A stretch of 64,000 nucleotides of DNA from Rhynchosporium graminicola (lineage: Eukaryota; Ascomycota; Leotiomycetes; Helotiales; Ploettnerulaceae): NCBI GenBank assembly GCA_900074885.1, contig FJUW01000019.1, positions 372,001 to 436,000 of the forward strand. Reading direction: 5' to 3'. Below the pieces are notes generated by a model. That model saw only the letters and a program-made list of their open reading frames with translations, was not told where the DNA came from and did no database searches. Shown one piece after another: positions 12,307 through 23,825 of the stretch. Within the stretch, counting starts at the first letter, position 1; each line of letters opens with the position of its first letter. The position numbers and the translations under genes are program-made.

Positions 12307-13643
12307 TCAAGACTCTATCTCCTTCCCATCCTCGAAATCAACAGCCCACTGCGTGTTCTTCGAAATGATCATTTGCTCACTCTCATGACTCTGTTTACTC
12401 TGTTGGTCACCACCCACCACACTCGCATGATGCGTAGTTTTGTCCCATCTCAAAACGGGTATATCATATTGGTCGTTCCTTACTGGACCCAGCTTAAGCA
12501 CCTCGGTTCTCGGGACCTTGCTTCGCTTCGAGTTACTGTTCAGTGAATAGGTGTTGGAATCGTTCGGTGTGATTTTCAATGATGCAGGTGTGCCGTAGTG
12601 TGTGCTGAGTGCATTCATGAAAGGTCGGAGACAGGGTAATGTGGCTGCTATAATGGCGTAGCAAAGCTCGATTTGGGTGTATACTATTACCATTGTGCCT
12701 GCCAGTGTTGGGTCTTGAGAGTTGAGTGCAGCAAGAATGCTGAAGAGGCGAAGAATTATTGGTGCGATCATTCTAGGTGTATCAGCGGGGGAAGAACAAG
12801 CATGGAGAAAATAGAACTTACGGCAGACGAAGACCGAAAGCAAAAACTACCAGCAGTTTTTTCTGTAGTGATAGCTGGAGATCTTTGACTAGATAAATGG
12901 AGGTGCTGAACAAGGCAAGCTCTGTAATTATATCCATGCTCGCCACTGTCTGCCATCGAACAAGCTGGTGTTTTGTTAATAAATGTGTGTCAAGCTAGGC
13001 TTAGGTATAATACTAGACTAGGACATTGTGCACCTATAAAGATCCAAGGTTGCGTGTATTCACAACGAAGACTGATAATGAGCACTGATGCGATCATGAA
13101 AATGGTTGACGTGCCTAGAGTAGCAAAAGAGGCAAAATTGTGGCGCCTGTCTGGAGATAGACGGACCAGGAGCAATGCGACGGAGCATTTCGTGAACCAG
13201 AATGTCATAATATACAGAATATCGCTGGAATAGATGGTCTGCTGCTATCAGCACCGAAAATGAATAGAAGATAATCTAGAAGATAATTGCCTTCTGTATG
13301 GGCACCAGCTGATTTTCTGGTATGTGTTCGAAGGTTTTGCCGAACCCTTTCGTAGCAGCAATAAATATGGCTGTTCCATGGAACATGTAGAAGATCTGGA
13401 GCATTTGGTAAGCTTTAATATCTTGAACATTTGAATGTAACATACCATGGATATCACAGCAGCACCATCTGCAGCAGTTCGAAGGCCAAACTGAATGTAG
13501 ATGCGAATGAAGATAGATACCATGGCGAACGCCAAGCCAAGAGCAGTGACGATCAGGATAACGCCACTTTGATCTGTCGACGTGATAATGGTCAAAGGCT
13601 CAGACTGTCCATTTGAAAGCCCCATGGTCCCATTTGAAGCCAT
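12307..13643 (-). CDS. Rhodopsin-domain integral membrane protein (7-TM)
   Basis: Five minus-strand exons, 13446-13643, 13291-13395, 13014-13244, 12822-12964 and 12307-12772, join into 380 aa with every phase closed. The protein starts MASNGTMGLS and then has about seven hydrophobic helices. Family-typical sequence includes TALGLAFAMVSIFIRIYIQ, FTKCSVALLLVRLSPDRRHN, RCEYTQPWIFIGAQC, DIITELALFSTSIYLV and IELCYAIIAATLPCLRPFM. This is the large Pezizomycotina family annotated as 'rhodopsin domain' or PTH11-related integral membrane proteins, mostly of unknown ligand. A hydrophilic cytosolic tail of about 100 residues follows TM7. Intron 2 (13245-13290) has a GC donor (AAG|GCAATT) and AG acceptor; it is the only way I found to keep frame past an in-frame TAG. 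The gene diverges from the permease at 14311. Confidence 0.78.
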
Positions 13644-14310
13644 ATTGCGGCTTTCTTAGCCCTCTGAAGGCCACATTGATGAAGTGAAGGTCGGAGGCTG
13701 ATTCAAAAGATGAACAGAGCAGCGTCTCAATTATTGGAGAGCCTCAAATACCTGTGCTCCTTGAGATTGATTGAAAAGACACCGGTATCTGAGACTCGAG
13801 GTTGATCCTTGAACTGGCCTCGAAACCTGACGTGGAGCTTCACTGTATCTCGCTTGTGTAACAGCAGATACTATCTAGGACCTACATCAGCCATTGACGG
13901 CACGCTAGCCCGCACGGCTGTCTGCATTTCTGAGGGGAGAAGAGTGAGCGGATAGGATGGCTTCACTGAGGAGACCCTGGCCTGTACACCCTTGAAAGGC
14001 TCGTCTTCTCCAATAGCTCTCCAACAAAAGTAGAAAGTGGAAGCGAACTTCCTCCCGTCGTGCTTCAGCCTACAAGAGGGGCCACTTCCTTATTGGTGAA
14101 AGTTCCTTCCCAGACCCGAGAGCCCTTCAACCAGGCATCACCACCTGAACTTATATCTTCTTTGAGTTCAAAGAATTCGGTTTTTCCTCGAGTCTTCGAC
14201 AAATTAAATCATTCACCTGCACCGTTCCTGGGTGCACACGTTGTCTTTAATTCTCGAGTCCGCCGTGATATTTGACATATACTCCCATTCAACTATCATT
14301 GGAGGAAACT
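13644..14310. other. Divergent promoter region
   Basis: A 667-nt gap between the starts of the 7-TM gene (-) and the permease gene (+). It presumably carries both promoters. No gene is seen. Confidence 0.5.
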
Positions 14311-16301
14311 ATGGATATTGAAGGACAAAAAGGAGATGCTACGGCAAGTAGCCATTTCGATCCGATCGAAGATGCGTTCGAAATGCGCAGCTACTTCCAA
14401 CAACCAAAGCTTGGAGGTACCGAAGTCGACCAGCGAGAAATGCGGATGCTGGGAAGAACACAACAGCTGAATGTGTGTCCAAAGTATCACCAAATATATC
14501 AACCCAGTTACAGCTGACCGCCGTGCAGCGAAACTTCCGTTTCATCTCGACCCTAGGGTTTGCTTGTACCTTGATGAGTACATGGGAAATTGCTTTGATG
14601 TGGGTTATGCCAGTAAAATAGGCTATGAGATGCTGACTTATAGACTAGGACGAGCTTCTTTGGTTTAGTCAATGGCGGCACTGCCGGCCTCGTCTGGGGC
14701 TACTTGGTAGTCTGGATGGGTTACATGCTGGTGTTCGCAACAATCGCAGAGATGGCCTCGATGTAACACCGTGTACTACCTAGAGGCTATTGCACAGCTG
14801 AATGATACAATAGGTCACCGACATCGGGCGGTCAATATCACGTAGGTAACGGGGAATTCAACATTTACTTTCCTGGATTTCTCAAGATGATCTTGAGACA
14901 CGTCTAATACTCCTCTCAAACCCCTCCCATTATGATTTTTGCTGAATCCCCCGTTACCTAGTGGGTTTCCGAATTCGCACCCGGTAACTGTCAAAAGTTT
15001 ATCAGCTATCTTGTCGGTATGTCGTTGCTTCTTTGCAATTTCTACTGGATGTTTCATTGACTGCTCAAGGTTGGACTTCGGTTCTAGGATGGCAGACAGG
15101 CCTCGCATCACTAGCATTCTTGGTTGGAACCATGATACAAGGTCTTTTGGTGCTTGATGAAGAAAAATATGTCTTTAAGAGATGGCATGGAACACTTCTG
15201 GTCATTGCCATCACGGCATTCTGCATTTTCTTCAATACATTCCTAGCAAGAAGACTCCCAATGGTTGAAGGCATGGTCCTGATCATCCACATCCTAGGAT
15301 TCTTCGCTGTCTTGATCCCGTTATGGGTTCTGGCTCCTCGGAATTCTCCGAAGGTAGTGTTTGCCGAGTTTTTGAATCTCGGAGAATGGGATACCACGGG
15401 CCTTTCTTTCATGGTTGGGCTCCTAGCACCGATTTATACACTGATTGGAGCTGACTCTGCTGTACACATGTCTGAGGAGATCAAAGATGCGTCAATCACA
15501 CTGCCAAAAGCCATTATGTGGGCTGCAACGATCAATGGCTCCCTCGGATTCGTCATGATCATAACATTCTGCTTCACGCTTGGCAGTGTTTCAGACATAC
15601 TCCATACAACGACAGGTTTCCCGTTCATTCAAGTATTTTATAACGTCACTCAGAGCAAAGTGGGAACGTCAATCATGACAGCAGTCATAATTGTCAATAT
15701 TACCTCCGCATGTATCAGCACAGTGGCGACCGTATCTCGACAAACTTGGTCGTTTGCTCGTGACAGGGGATTGCCATTCTCCTCCTTCATTGCACATGTA
15801 AGAGTTGGACATCTGACGAGCTTTAAGCATTCAGGAGAAATACTTACTGATGATTACATTTTCCAGGTCAAGCCAGGGTGGAACATCCCTCTCAATGCGG
15901 TGCTTTTAACATTCGCGATAACCACTCTTCTCTCCCTGATCAACATAGGATCTACGGTGGCTTTCAATGCAATCGGATCCTTAGCAGTATCAGCCATCCT
16001 TGGCACATACATCATTTCTTTCATCTGCTTGATCCTTCGTCGTCTTCAGAGGGAGCTCTTACCACCACGTCGATGGTCACTTGGCCAGGCTGGAATATTT
16101 ATCAACGTTGGCGCGGTAGTATTCTTGCTGGTGGTCTGGGTATTCGTATTCTTCCCTATCGACAAGAATGTCACCTCGGAAACAATGAATTGGAATGTGG
16201 TCATGTTTTGCGGAACCATGCTGTTTGCAGTGTTTTACTATTTTGTTCTTGGTCGGAAGCAATATACCGCACCGGTTCATTTGATAAAAAGACATTTGTA
16301 G
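14311..16301 (+). CDS. Amino-acid/choline-type permease (APC superfamily)
   Basis: Seven exons: 14311-14472, 14529-14599, 14649-14762, 14814-14841, 14962-15016, 15070-15797 and 15867-16301. All phases close, giving 530 aa. The N-terminal part reads LNRNFRFISTLGFACTLMST, then FGLVNGGTAGLVWGY, IAEMASMSPTSGGQYHW and FAPGNCQKFISYLVGWTSV. This is the signature of the fungal amino-acid/choline transporter group (Hnm1/Uga4-like, TC 2.A.3.4) with about 12 membrane helices. AVHMSEEIKDASITLPKA and RQTWSFARDRGLPFS are further family motifs. It imports choline, GABA or related amines across the plasma membrane; the exact substrate is not deducible. One exon is only 28 nt, so gene finders may fragment the 5' half. 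It is followed after about 600 nt by the co-directional P450. Confidence 0.88.
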
Positions 16302-16910
16302 ACAAATTATCAGAAATAGAGTACGGTGGGTAAAACTCACGAACTACAAGGCCTCGTTTCTCTCGATCACATTTGCAGGCTAAATGATATAAATTTTTGT
16401 ACAACGTTCCAAATGAAGTGCTTCAAATCAAATATCGGCTAAGAACTCGAATTAATTCAAAACTCCATATTCTAGCATCACATTAATCGACAAGTATAGA
16501 TTCATTAATCTCCCACTTTATTGCCCTCCTTGTTTTGGAAATCTTCCTTCGATCTCTGAGTAGTACTGTGTGCCACAGATTACCTTCCAAATTACTGGTC
16601 CCCTCAACCTTGGGAGAACTGCTGGCAGCCGGCTCCACTTTCCCCAAAACTCGAGCAATATAAACAATGTCGCCATTAGCTCTTTCCCACAAATGGATAT
16701 CTGCATGCTTGCATGTTTCACCCGGGATGCGCGCCACTTTTCATCTGAGAATCCTTCTTTCCCGCAATTTCTAGCATCGATCGGCGAAAATTATTTCGTA
16801 CGACCTTGCTGTCGCACCTACAAGATCCTTCAACGAGTCGCGAAGCTACAGATCCTGCACTGTCACTCTGTGCATCAGCGCCTGCGTTCGTTTGCGGGCA
16901 CCTGGTCACC
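16302..16910. other. Intergenic, P450 promoter region
   Basis: A 609-nt gap between the permease stop and the P450 start. No motif or gene is recognised; small open frames on both strands look spurious. Confidence 0.45.
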
Positions 16911-18585
16911 ATGATGATTCCGATCGGACTGATCATCTGGACTGTACTCCTATTCTGGATTTGCGACAAACTGGGAAAGATCCTCTATAATATATTCTTT
17001 CATCCCCTACGCAACTTTCCTGGACCAGCATTCGCGAAAGCCTCCACGTGGTGGAAGACATATATCGAAGTAATTACACAAGAATCTATGGTCGATGTGT
17101 TGCTAAGGCTACACAGAGAATTCGGTGAGAACCCGAAATGTTTCAGCACATCATGGACATATTCTAAAGAAATCCCAGGAGAAGTCGTTCGGGTGGGACC
17201 GAACGAGGTAACAGCTTCCCACACAAGTCAGACGATGAGATCTCAGATGAAATTGCTTATGCCATGGGACAGCTTCATTTTTCCAAGCCTCCAGCCTACC
17301 ACGACATCTATAATGTCTCGGCAAGGTGGGACAAAGAAAGGAGTCTATACGAAGCTTTCGGCGAAGACCATTCTTCTTTTGGAATGCTCACATACGCGGA
17401 ATCCAAAAATCGAAAGGATGTCCTTCAGCCCATATTCTCTCGCAGAGCAATCTCGAAAATTCAGGATGTCGTTAGACAAAATGTGCGGCTACCTCCCATC
17501 CTAGTTGGTGACAAAGTTAACAGCGAAAGTTCGACCATCTGACCGATGTGCTTGAGAGAAACAATGCAGTCGGGAAGTCTGCAGATCTACTGCTAGCGTT
17601 CCGATGCTTTACGATCGACACTATTATCGACTTTTGCTTCGACAAGTCCATAAATGCCATGAATGAACCAGACTTCAAAGCTCCCATCGTGGAAGCCATG
17701 GATGCGTCTCTTCCGACATTCCATCTTTTCAAGCATTTCCCCCTATTTCGAAAGATTGTTTTGTCGCTTCCACCCTGGCTTGCAGCCAAGGCCTCACCGG
17801 ATACCGCGGGGTTAACTCATCTTAAGGCTATTCTTGGCAAACAAGTACAGGATGTGATTACCAATACAGCAAGCCTTCAGGATGCCAGCCATCCAATGAT
17901 ATACCATCGGCTTCTAGACCCTCAATTTCAAAAAGGGCAACCAATTCCAGACGCAACGAGTCTGTACGAGGAAGCTCAAACAATGGTATTTGCTGGTGGT
18001 ATCACAGTCGCCGATACGCTCATGACTGGACATTTCCATATTCTCAGCCAGCCCATTCTGTACCAGAAGCTTCGAGAAGAAGTCTTTAGTGTCTGGCCCG
18101 ATATCAACTGCCCGCCCTCCTTCGAGACCTTCGAAATACTGCCTTTACTGACTGCTACCATCAAAGAAACGCTTCGAGTGGCACCAGGCGCCACGTCACC
18201 ACTGCTCCGTGTCGTGCCTCCCAGAGGTGCGATCATATCTGGTCTCTCCATTCCTGGCGGTACAATAGTTGGTATGGCCAGCTTGTTTGTGCACCAGTCC
18301 GAAGACATATTTGAGTCTCCAGCTACGTTTAAGCCAGACCGCTGGCTCTCAGCAGACTCCAAAAGCTTGGATCAATATTTGGTCGCTTTTAGTAGAGGAC
18401 CAAGAAGTTGTCTCGGTATCAATCTGGCATGGTGTGAGCTATATATCGCTTTTGCGATGATGTTGAGGAAGTTTGACATGAGTCTTGACGGAACGACGAA
18501 GGAGGATTTGAAGTGGCGAGATTGCTTTACGCCGTATTATCCTGGCAGACATTTGCGAGTCTGGTGCGAGGCGATTGCTTCGTAG
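16911..18585 (+). CDS. Cytochrome P450 monooxygenase
   Basis: Exons 16911-17124, 17179-17207, 17273-17482 and 17524-18585 give about 504 aa. An N-terminal membrane anchor (LIIWTVLLFWICDKLGK) is followed by the hinge FHPLRNFPGP. Core motifs are all present: I-helix AGGITVADT, K-helix ExxR as KETLR, PERF-type FKPDRW, and heme loop FSRGPRSCLG with the axial cysteine near residue 447. The opening sequence, including GEVVRVGPNE and YHDIYNVSARWDKE, resembles the trichodiene-oxygenase-like P450 group common in fungal secondary metabolism. Substrate is unknown. The junction at 17483-17523 is awkward. It can be read as a very short 41-nt GT..AG intron with no good branch site, or as exon with a one-base deletion just before KFDHLTDVLE. 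If the latter, the gene is a pseudogene. Confidence 0.78.
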
Positions 18586-19033
18586 AGAACTACATCTATT
18601 TTGGCATCGAGCTATCGACCTGATTTCTGTGGGGATGAGAGAAGGTTACTGGGTTTTCAAGCTCATTTTGATGGTTCGATTGGGGCTGTGGTAGATGAGA
18701 CTGTCGAACGCTAAAATTCGCGAAGCGACTCGATATTAACGCGAGAACGAGATGTATTCTTCTCAAAACCAGAATCGGCGCTGTCGCATTGTGAGAGGTC
18801 GTCATAATAAGGGAGTGTAAGGACGGTATCATATCAAGTTGATGCCGGATTTTCTTCGGGAGGAAGGGGCTGCTTTTCCCCATCGAGACCCACTTTCCCA
18901 AGCGAGATCAAATTCTCCAGTGTAAACAAAACTATTGATGAATTTGTAAGCGACTCTAGTTAACTCTCATTAATTTGTACCTATAAAGAGTCACTTTCAA
19001 CTAGTCCAGCCGCGCAAGGTGTAATATGAGTGG
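18586..19033. other. Intergenic, no supported gene
   Basis: A gap of about 450 nt between the P450 stop and the relic on the minus strand. Nothing recognisable is seen. Confidence 0.4.
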
Positions 19034-19400
19034 CTACCTTCTGCCTCCATATAGCGAGTCGATGGCAATTTTGAATCCCAGGCCTTTTTTGACGTCGTCC
19101 AGAACTCCTTCAAGACATACAACGCTATCGTCATTTGTGATATTTCCATTTGCTGTTCCATCCAGTCGGTTGTGTTCGGTGGACGTGCCCACATAAAGCT
19201 CGTCCGTTGACATCGTGAGGGTGCTGCAGAGATTCAAAATTTGGTTCAGAACTTGGAGGATGTGGACGTTCTGGATCCCGGCTTCGATTTCGAGCAGAAT
19301 TGTATATCTCTATCCTACCCACGTCGAAGCACTCAGCATAGACACCAACACCGTTTTCCTCCAGCGCGAGAAGTAGTGAGGCTACCTACGGATGTGTTGA
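19034..19400 (-). pseudogene. Possible decayed coding segment, family unknown
   Basis: On the minus strand, 19034-19309 is open and encodes protein-like, well-balanced sequence (for example LLEIEAGIQNVHILQVLNQI, NDDSVVCLEGVLDDVKKG) that ends at a stop. Immediately upstream, a different frame encodes LLALEENGVGVYAECFDV. The two look like one protein separated by an in-frame TAG at about 19310-19312 and a frame change, with no suitable intron. Further upstream the frame changes again near 19385. I do not recognise the family. This may be the 3' remnant of a broken gene or a chance open frame. Confidence 0.25.
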
Positions 19401-19736
19401 CGCCAAGCCTCGCCAAAATTACCGGTCCAACGCGTCGGGTGTGTTGTAAATTTCTGGATACAGAGCGCATGACACCTATGTCAGTTGCTTGAAATACCAG
19501 AATCGCTGCAAATCGAGAACATGATGGTGCGGAAAAGTTAATGGCGGAGCAGCAAGTCTGTCAGGGCACCACGTGACTTGAAGACTTGACTCGAAGGGAT
19601 GACACGTGCTGCGTTCACAACTATCGCAGGTTTTGCATGTAATATAATAGCCAACTATCTACACCGCGGTAATTAATTCTCATGTAAACCCGATTAAGAT
19701 CACCGATCGCATATCGTTCTGTTTCCATTAGAACTC

Positions 19737-20352
19737 ATGTTGACATCGGCAGTTGATTTGACGCCGGCTAGTTTTGATCAATTTGGTCCACCTGAAACAC
19801 AGAATCGAGTTAAACACCTGAGCAGAGTTGATTACATAGATCAAAGGCCAATTTTGATCAAGGAGCTGGGAAGAACATTCGATGCCATCACGCAAAATAT
19901 CAAAGCACAGAGTCCCGAAATGAATGGAAATCTTTCCTTGGCAGATCAAGAGAGGTTCCGTAAAAAGGTAGAATATCAAGAAGCCATTACAGGAGTCTTC
20001 CATGTGGAGATCTCTCTCGAGAAGTCTCTCGCTATAGTGAAGCAAGACCAGAGTTCCCAGCTGCGAGATACCATGAAGAAACCCTCTTTTATTCAGGTGA
20101 AGCTAGAACCAATCTTTAGCATGAAGCTGATCAACAAGTACGTACACTCTTCTTGATCGCTGTGTTTCCATGCATGGCAGATCAAAAAGATTTAATAGAA
20201 TAAGGAGCTGCCGCAAGGATAAGGAGCTACCTGGCAGATTTGAGGAATGGGGAAAAAGTGTTGCTGTTGGTATATCGATTGATATGAGAACGGCTTGGAC
20301 GCGAGTATTGAAAGATTGGATAGGGATGGTGTGTGATTTGCTGCTGAATTGA
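19737..20352 (+). CDS. Hypothetical protein, two exons
   Basis: Exons 19737-20137 and 20181-20352 are joined by an intron with a strong donor (GTACGT) and GCAG acceptor, giving 190 aa. The protein starts MLTSAVDLTPASFDQF. It is hydrophilic and helix-prone with no signal peptide or membrane segment, and ends in a Trp/Leu-rich tail (WTRVLKDWIGMVCDLLLN). I do not recognise a domain. The frame-consistent splice that extends the reading frame by 58 codons, and the non-random composition, are the only evidence that it is real. No neighbour suggests a function. It could be a lineage-specific gene or a chance frame. Confidence 0.4.
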
Positions 20353-22610
20353 AAATTCAAACGCCCGGACTTAGGGAGCTCGACTACTTCTGTAGGAAGA
20401 ACAATATACATTTGAAGGAGAACTAAAACAACACTTCATCGCTGTTTGTTTTCAATGCGATTAATGTGACTTGTAAACATCCAGTATCTCAAAATCTGAC
20501 GGGCAAAGTAGCTCCAAAGAGAAGACGGACGGGGTCTGAAACGATCGGCCACTCATCAACGGAGGATATGTATTTGGTGACAATGAAGTATCTCAGCATA
20601 GAAATAACCGACACGTGAGTGACGTAGTGACGACCGAGTAATCAATTCTTCAAATAAATGATGACGAGGATCTATGAACTACAGACCTCGCGAGGATGTG
20701 TTGGACGGACAACAAAGTCTATCTAAATTGAGAGAGACCTCGAAATTTAGCCGAAATGACAGAACTTCAAGCGAATTGACAACATGTCAGTCAGCAGACA
20801 GGTGAAGCGGGGGACTTCCCAAATTTGAGAGAAGACTTGTAGGGCGTATCTTCGCATTGTCGCCCGATCCCAGTTAAGAGGTGGTGTAACAGAAAATAAA
20901 CAGGCGAGCAGCCGAGAGCTTTTGAGCACAGGTATTTCCGCGATGACTTCCAAGTATACTTTTATCTGTTTTACGACCGGAAACGAACTCTCTTTGTTTG
21001 TTGTCTATATGTTTGAGGCTAGACATACCTGAACAATCAAGCACAATCCGTGCCGCAACCAGTTTTCGAACTCAGAATCAAGGTTATCTAGTTAACTCTG
21101 GAATGAAAATACGAAAAAAGATTGTGTTCTACTTAGTAAGCATCGAGAAATCATCGTCGTCCATGTCGGTACCAGAGCCGATGTATCGTGTAAAATACGA
21201 TCGTGCCTACAACTCCCTATGGTACCTTTCATACCATAATGAGGCCATCGTGTCGTGGCTATCGTGGTTATCCCATCCACACAGGGAGTGCCAAGCTGCA
21301 GCCCTGACCCTTGAGCCTGCCAGACGTCAGCCTAGCAAATGCGGGGTATGAGCTTACTGGCGGTAGCCATACAGCGCTCGGCCCCGGGTGCCAAGTGAAA
21401 GTCTACTGGGATGGTTTCGCCAATTTAACCGCCTGGGCAGATCAGACTGACTGATTGATCTCCATCGCCATCGAATCTCCGTCAGCATCGACAAATACTT
21501 GAACATCATAGCCTCAAATCACTACCTATGACTAAGGAGCTACTTCGTACTTGTACATACGAGAATCAAACAACAGAAATGCGAATGAGGAGAACCATCC
21601 GATGATTTGAGGCACTGCTACAATCAATTAATAAGCACTTATGTGTTCTAAACTCCAGAGAATCATTCGCGCCTCCTCGTGAAGACGAATTAAGCCATTT
21701 CCGCTCTCGAGAAAGCACGTCAACTTCTAAGCGAGCTCAGGGTGGCCTTGACCAGTACCTGGGCCGCATACTTGCTCAGGATCACTCAAGGCGACGAGGC
21801 TCGGCCGGAAGTGACGATAGGGTGCATAATGTAACAAGGATGTAGCCTCTTGATCTGTCATGGCACCTTGACGGGGGAATACGAGCAGGAACGGCGTTTG
21901 ATGAGATGACCATCTTTGGCGCCTTCATGCGAATATTGACGGCCTGATCTGCCTCTTCTGAGTGGTCAATCGGGTGTTTCAGTGGACAGGAACGAATGAG
22001 TAGAGTAGCACAGGAGATTGTTCCGTTCTCCCAATAATCTACTGGATGTTGGGAAGTTCGTCGTGCTTCACATGATCAGATGGCTTTTGACGAGAGTTTG
22101 CGTGTCCGTGATTTACGAATGCATCACTCATTCTGTCCTTGGACATTTCCTCCTGCTTCTATCTCTTTCGTGGCAGTAATACTTAAGTAATCAGTACTTA
22201 CATGGTCCATTAGACCCGCTCAAATCCTAGCCTAAGACATCACAAGCGACCAAAACATCGCCAAGCTACGGGCACTTTTCGCCGTCTGAAGCAGACTCGA
22301 CTAGCAGGCTTCCAAGAAGCTTCCTTACTACTGTAAAACTTGGTCCACGCCAGCTAAGCCTCCCGAACTGCTTTCCCCTTCTGCCAAATAGACTTCACCT
22401 AGCTTGACCATGCCTGTACATATCTGCCAAGGGATCCGAGACGACGACAGCATGCCTTGGTGATCTGGGCAGCTTTACCGGAACAACATTTAAAAGCTGC
22501 CCTCTGCCCACCTCTGCCAAATCTTCCATAAGCAGCTTCATTTTAACACACGCAACCAGTCTTTCGTTGAAACAAACAATCTTTCCAAAGCTTCAGACTC
22601 AACATTCGCA
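20353..22610. other. Intergenic, no supported gene
   Basis: About 2.26 kb upstream of the fasciclin gene, with only short frames of random composition on both strands. A long regulatory region for the surface protein is possible but not shown. Confidence 0.45.
22489..22494 (+). promoter_or_regulatory. Possible TATA-like element
   Basis: TTTAAA lies about 117 nt upstream of the fasciclin ATG, the same spacing as the TATA element before the gene at 9078. Confidence 0.25.
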
Positions 22611-23825
22611 ATGCAGATTAAGAGCCTCCTCCCAGCAGCTTTCATAGCCGGAGCTTCGGCTCAGAGCTTGGTTGAAGTGCTCGCCGCCAACAATGGGACT
22701 CTCAGCGCCCTCACTAGTAAGTAAATGTTCGTATCTCCATCACGCAGAATCTAACCAAAATAGCTCTTATCTCTTCGCAGCCGGATCTTGTGCAGTCTTT
22801 GTCGCAAGCAAAAAACATCACCATCCTCGCACCAAGCAATGCTGCTATCGCTGCCTTCTTGAACTCAACAGCCGGCGTTGCCGCTGCTTCCAACCCAGGA
22901 GCTGTTGCCGCATTACTCAGTTACCACGTCTTAAGCGGCTCATACCCAGCATCTGCCTTCACGAACACCTCCCAATTCATCCCAACACTTCTTACCGATC
23001 CCGCATACTCGAATGTGACAGGTGGTCAGGTTGTTGACGCGAAAGTCGAAGGCGAGACCGTTTCGATTTTCACCGGTTTGATTTCCGACTCAAATGTTAC
23101 TGCTGCAGTAAGTAGACCTTAAACTCTCACATCCATGTTTTCAATTTATACTCTTTCTCTTGAATCGATCGAACGTATGTTAATTAGCGCACTTGCAGGA
23201 CGTCAAATTCGACGGCGGTGTAGTTCACGTCATCAACAAGCTCCTCACCGTCCCACCATCCGCCTCGAACTCTGCCGTTGCCCTCGGTCTCACCTCCCTC
23301 GCTGGAGCTCTCACAAAAGCCAACTTGGTTTCAACCGTTGACGGCCTGAAGGACGTCACCATCTTCGCCCCATCAAACGAGGCATTCGCCGCGCTCGGGT
23401 CCGCAAACATCAGCATTGAGGCATTGACCAGCACCCTTACCTACCACGTCGTCCAGGGTACCGTCGGATACAGCACCCTTCTGTCCAACACCACTCTACC
23501 AACTGTCAACGGAGCTAATGTCACTATCACCGTTGTCGACGGCAACGTCTATGTCAACGCTGCCAAGGTTACCATTCCTGATGTTCTAGTCGCTGGTGGT
23601 GTCGTACACGTCATTGACAGGTAAGCTTCCCTTCAAAATCTAATCGTCCGTACTTGTGAAGTAGTATACTTATGTAAACCCAGCGTACTCAACCCTGCCA
23701 ACTCTACCGCCAAGCCACCTGGAACAGTTTCTCCTCCCGTTTCCGGAGCGGCTCAAATCCAGACTGGTTTGATGGGTCTTGGTGCTTTCCTCGCAGGCGC
23801 TGCCATTCTTTTGGGTAACTTGTAG
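22611..23825 (+). CDS. Fasciclin-domain GPI-anchored surface protein
   Basis: Exons 22611-22716, 22764-23107, 23199-23620 and 23684-23825 give 337 aa. It has a signal peptide (MQIKSLLPAAFIAGASAQS) and two FAS1 domains. Each shows the paired motifs ITILAPSNAAIAAF / VTIFAPSNEAFAAL (H1) and LLSYHVLSG / TLTYHVVQG, closing with GGVVHVINKLL / GGVVHVID. Many NxS/T sites suggest heavy N-glycosylation. The C-terminus has a small-residue omega region and a hydrophobic tail (LMGLGAFLAGAAILLGNL), typical of GPI attachment. FAS1 proteins mediate adhesion in the wall or plasma membrane. Length, two-domain layout and tail match the usual fungal beta-Ig-H3/fasciclin proteins. Confidence 0.92.
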
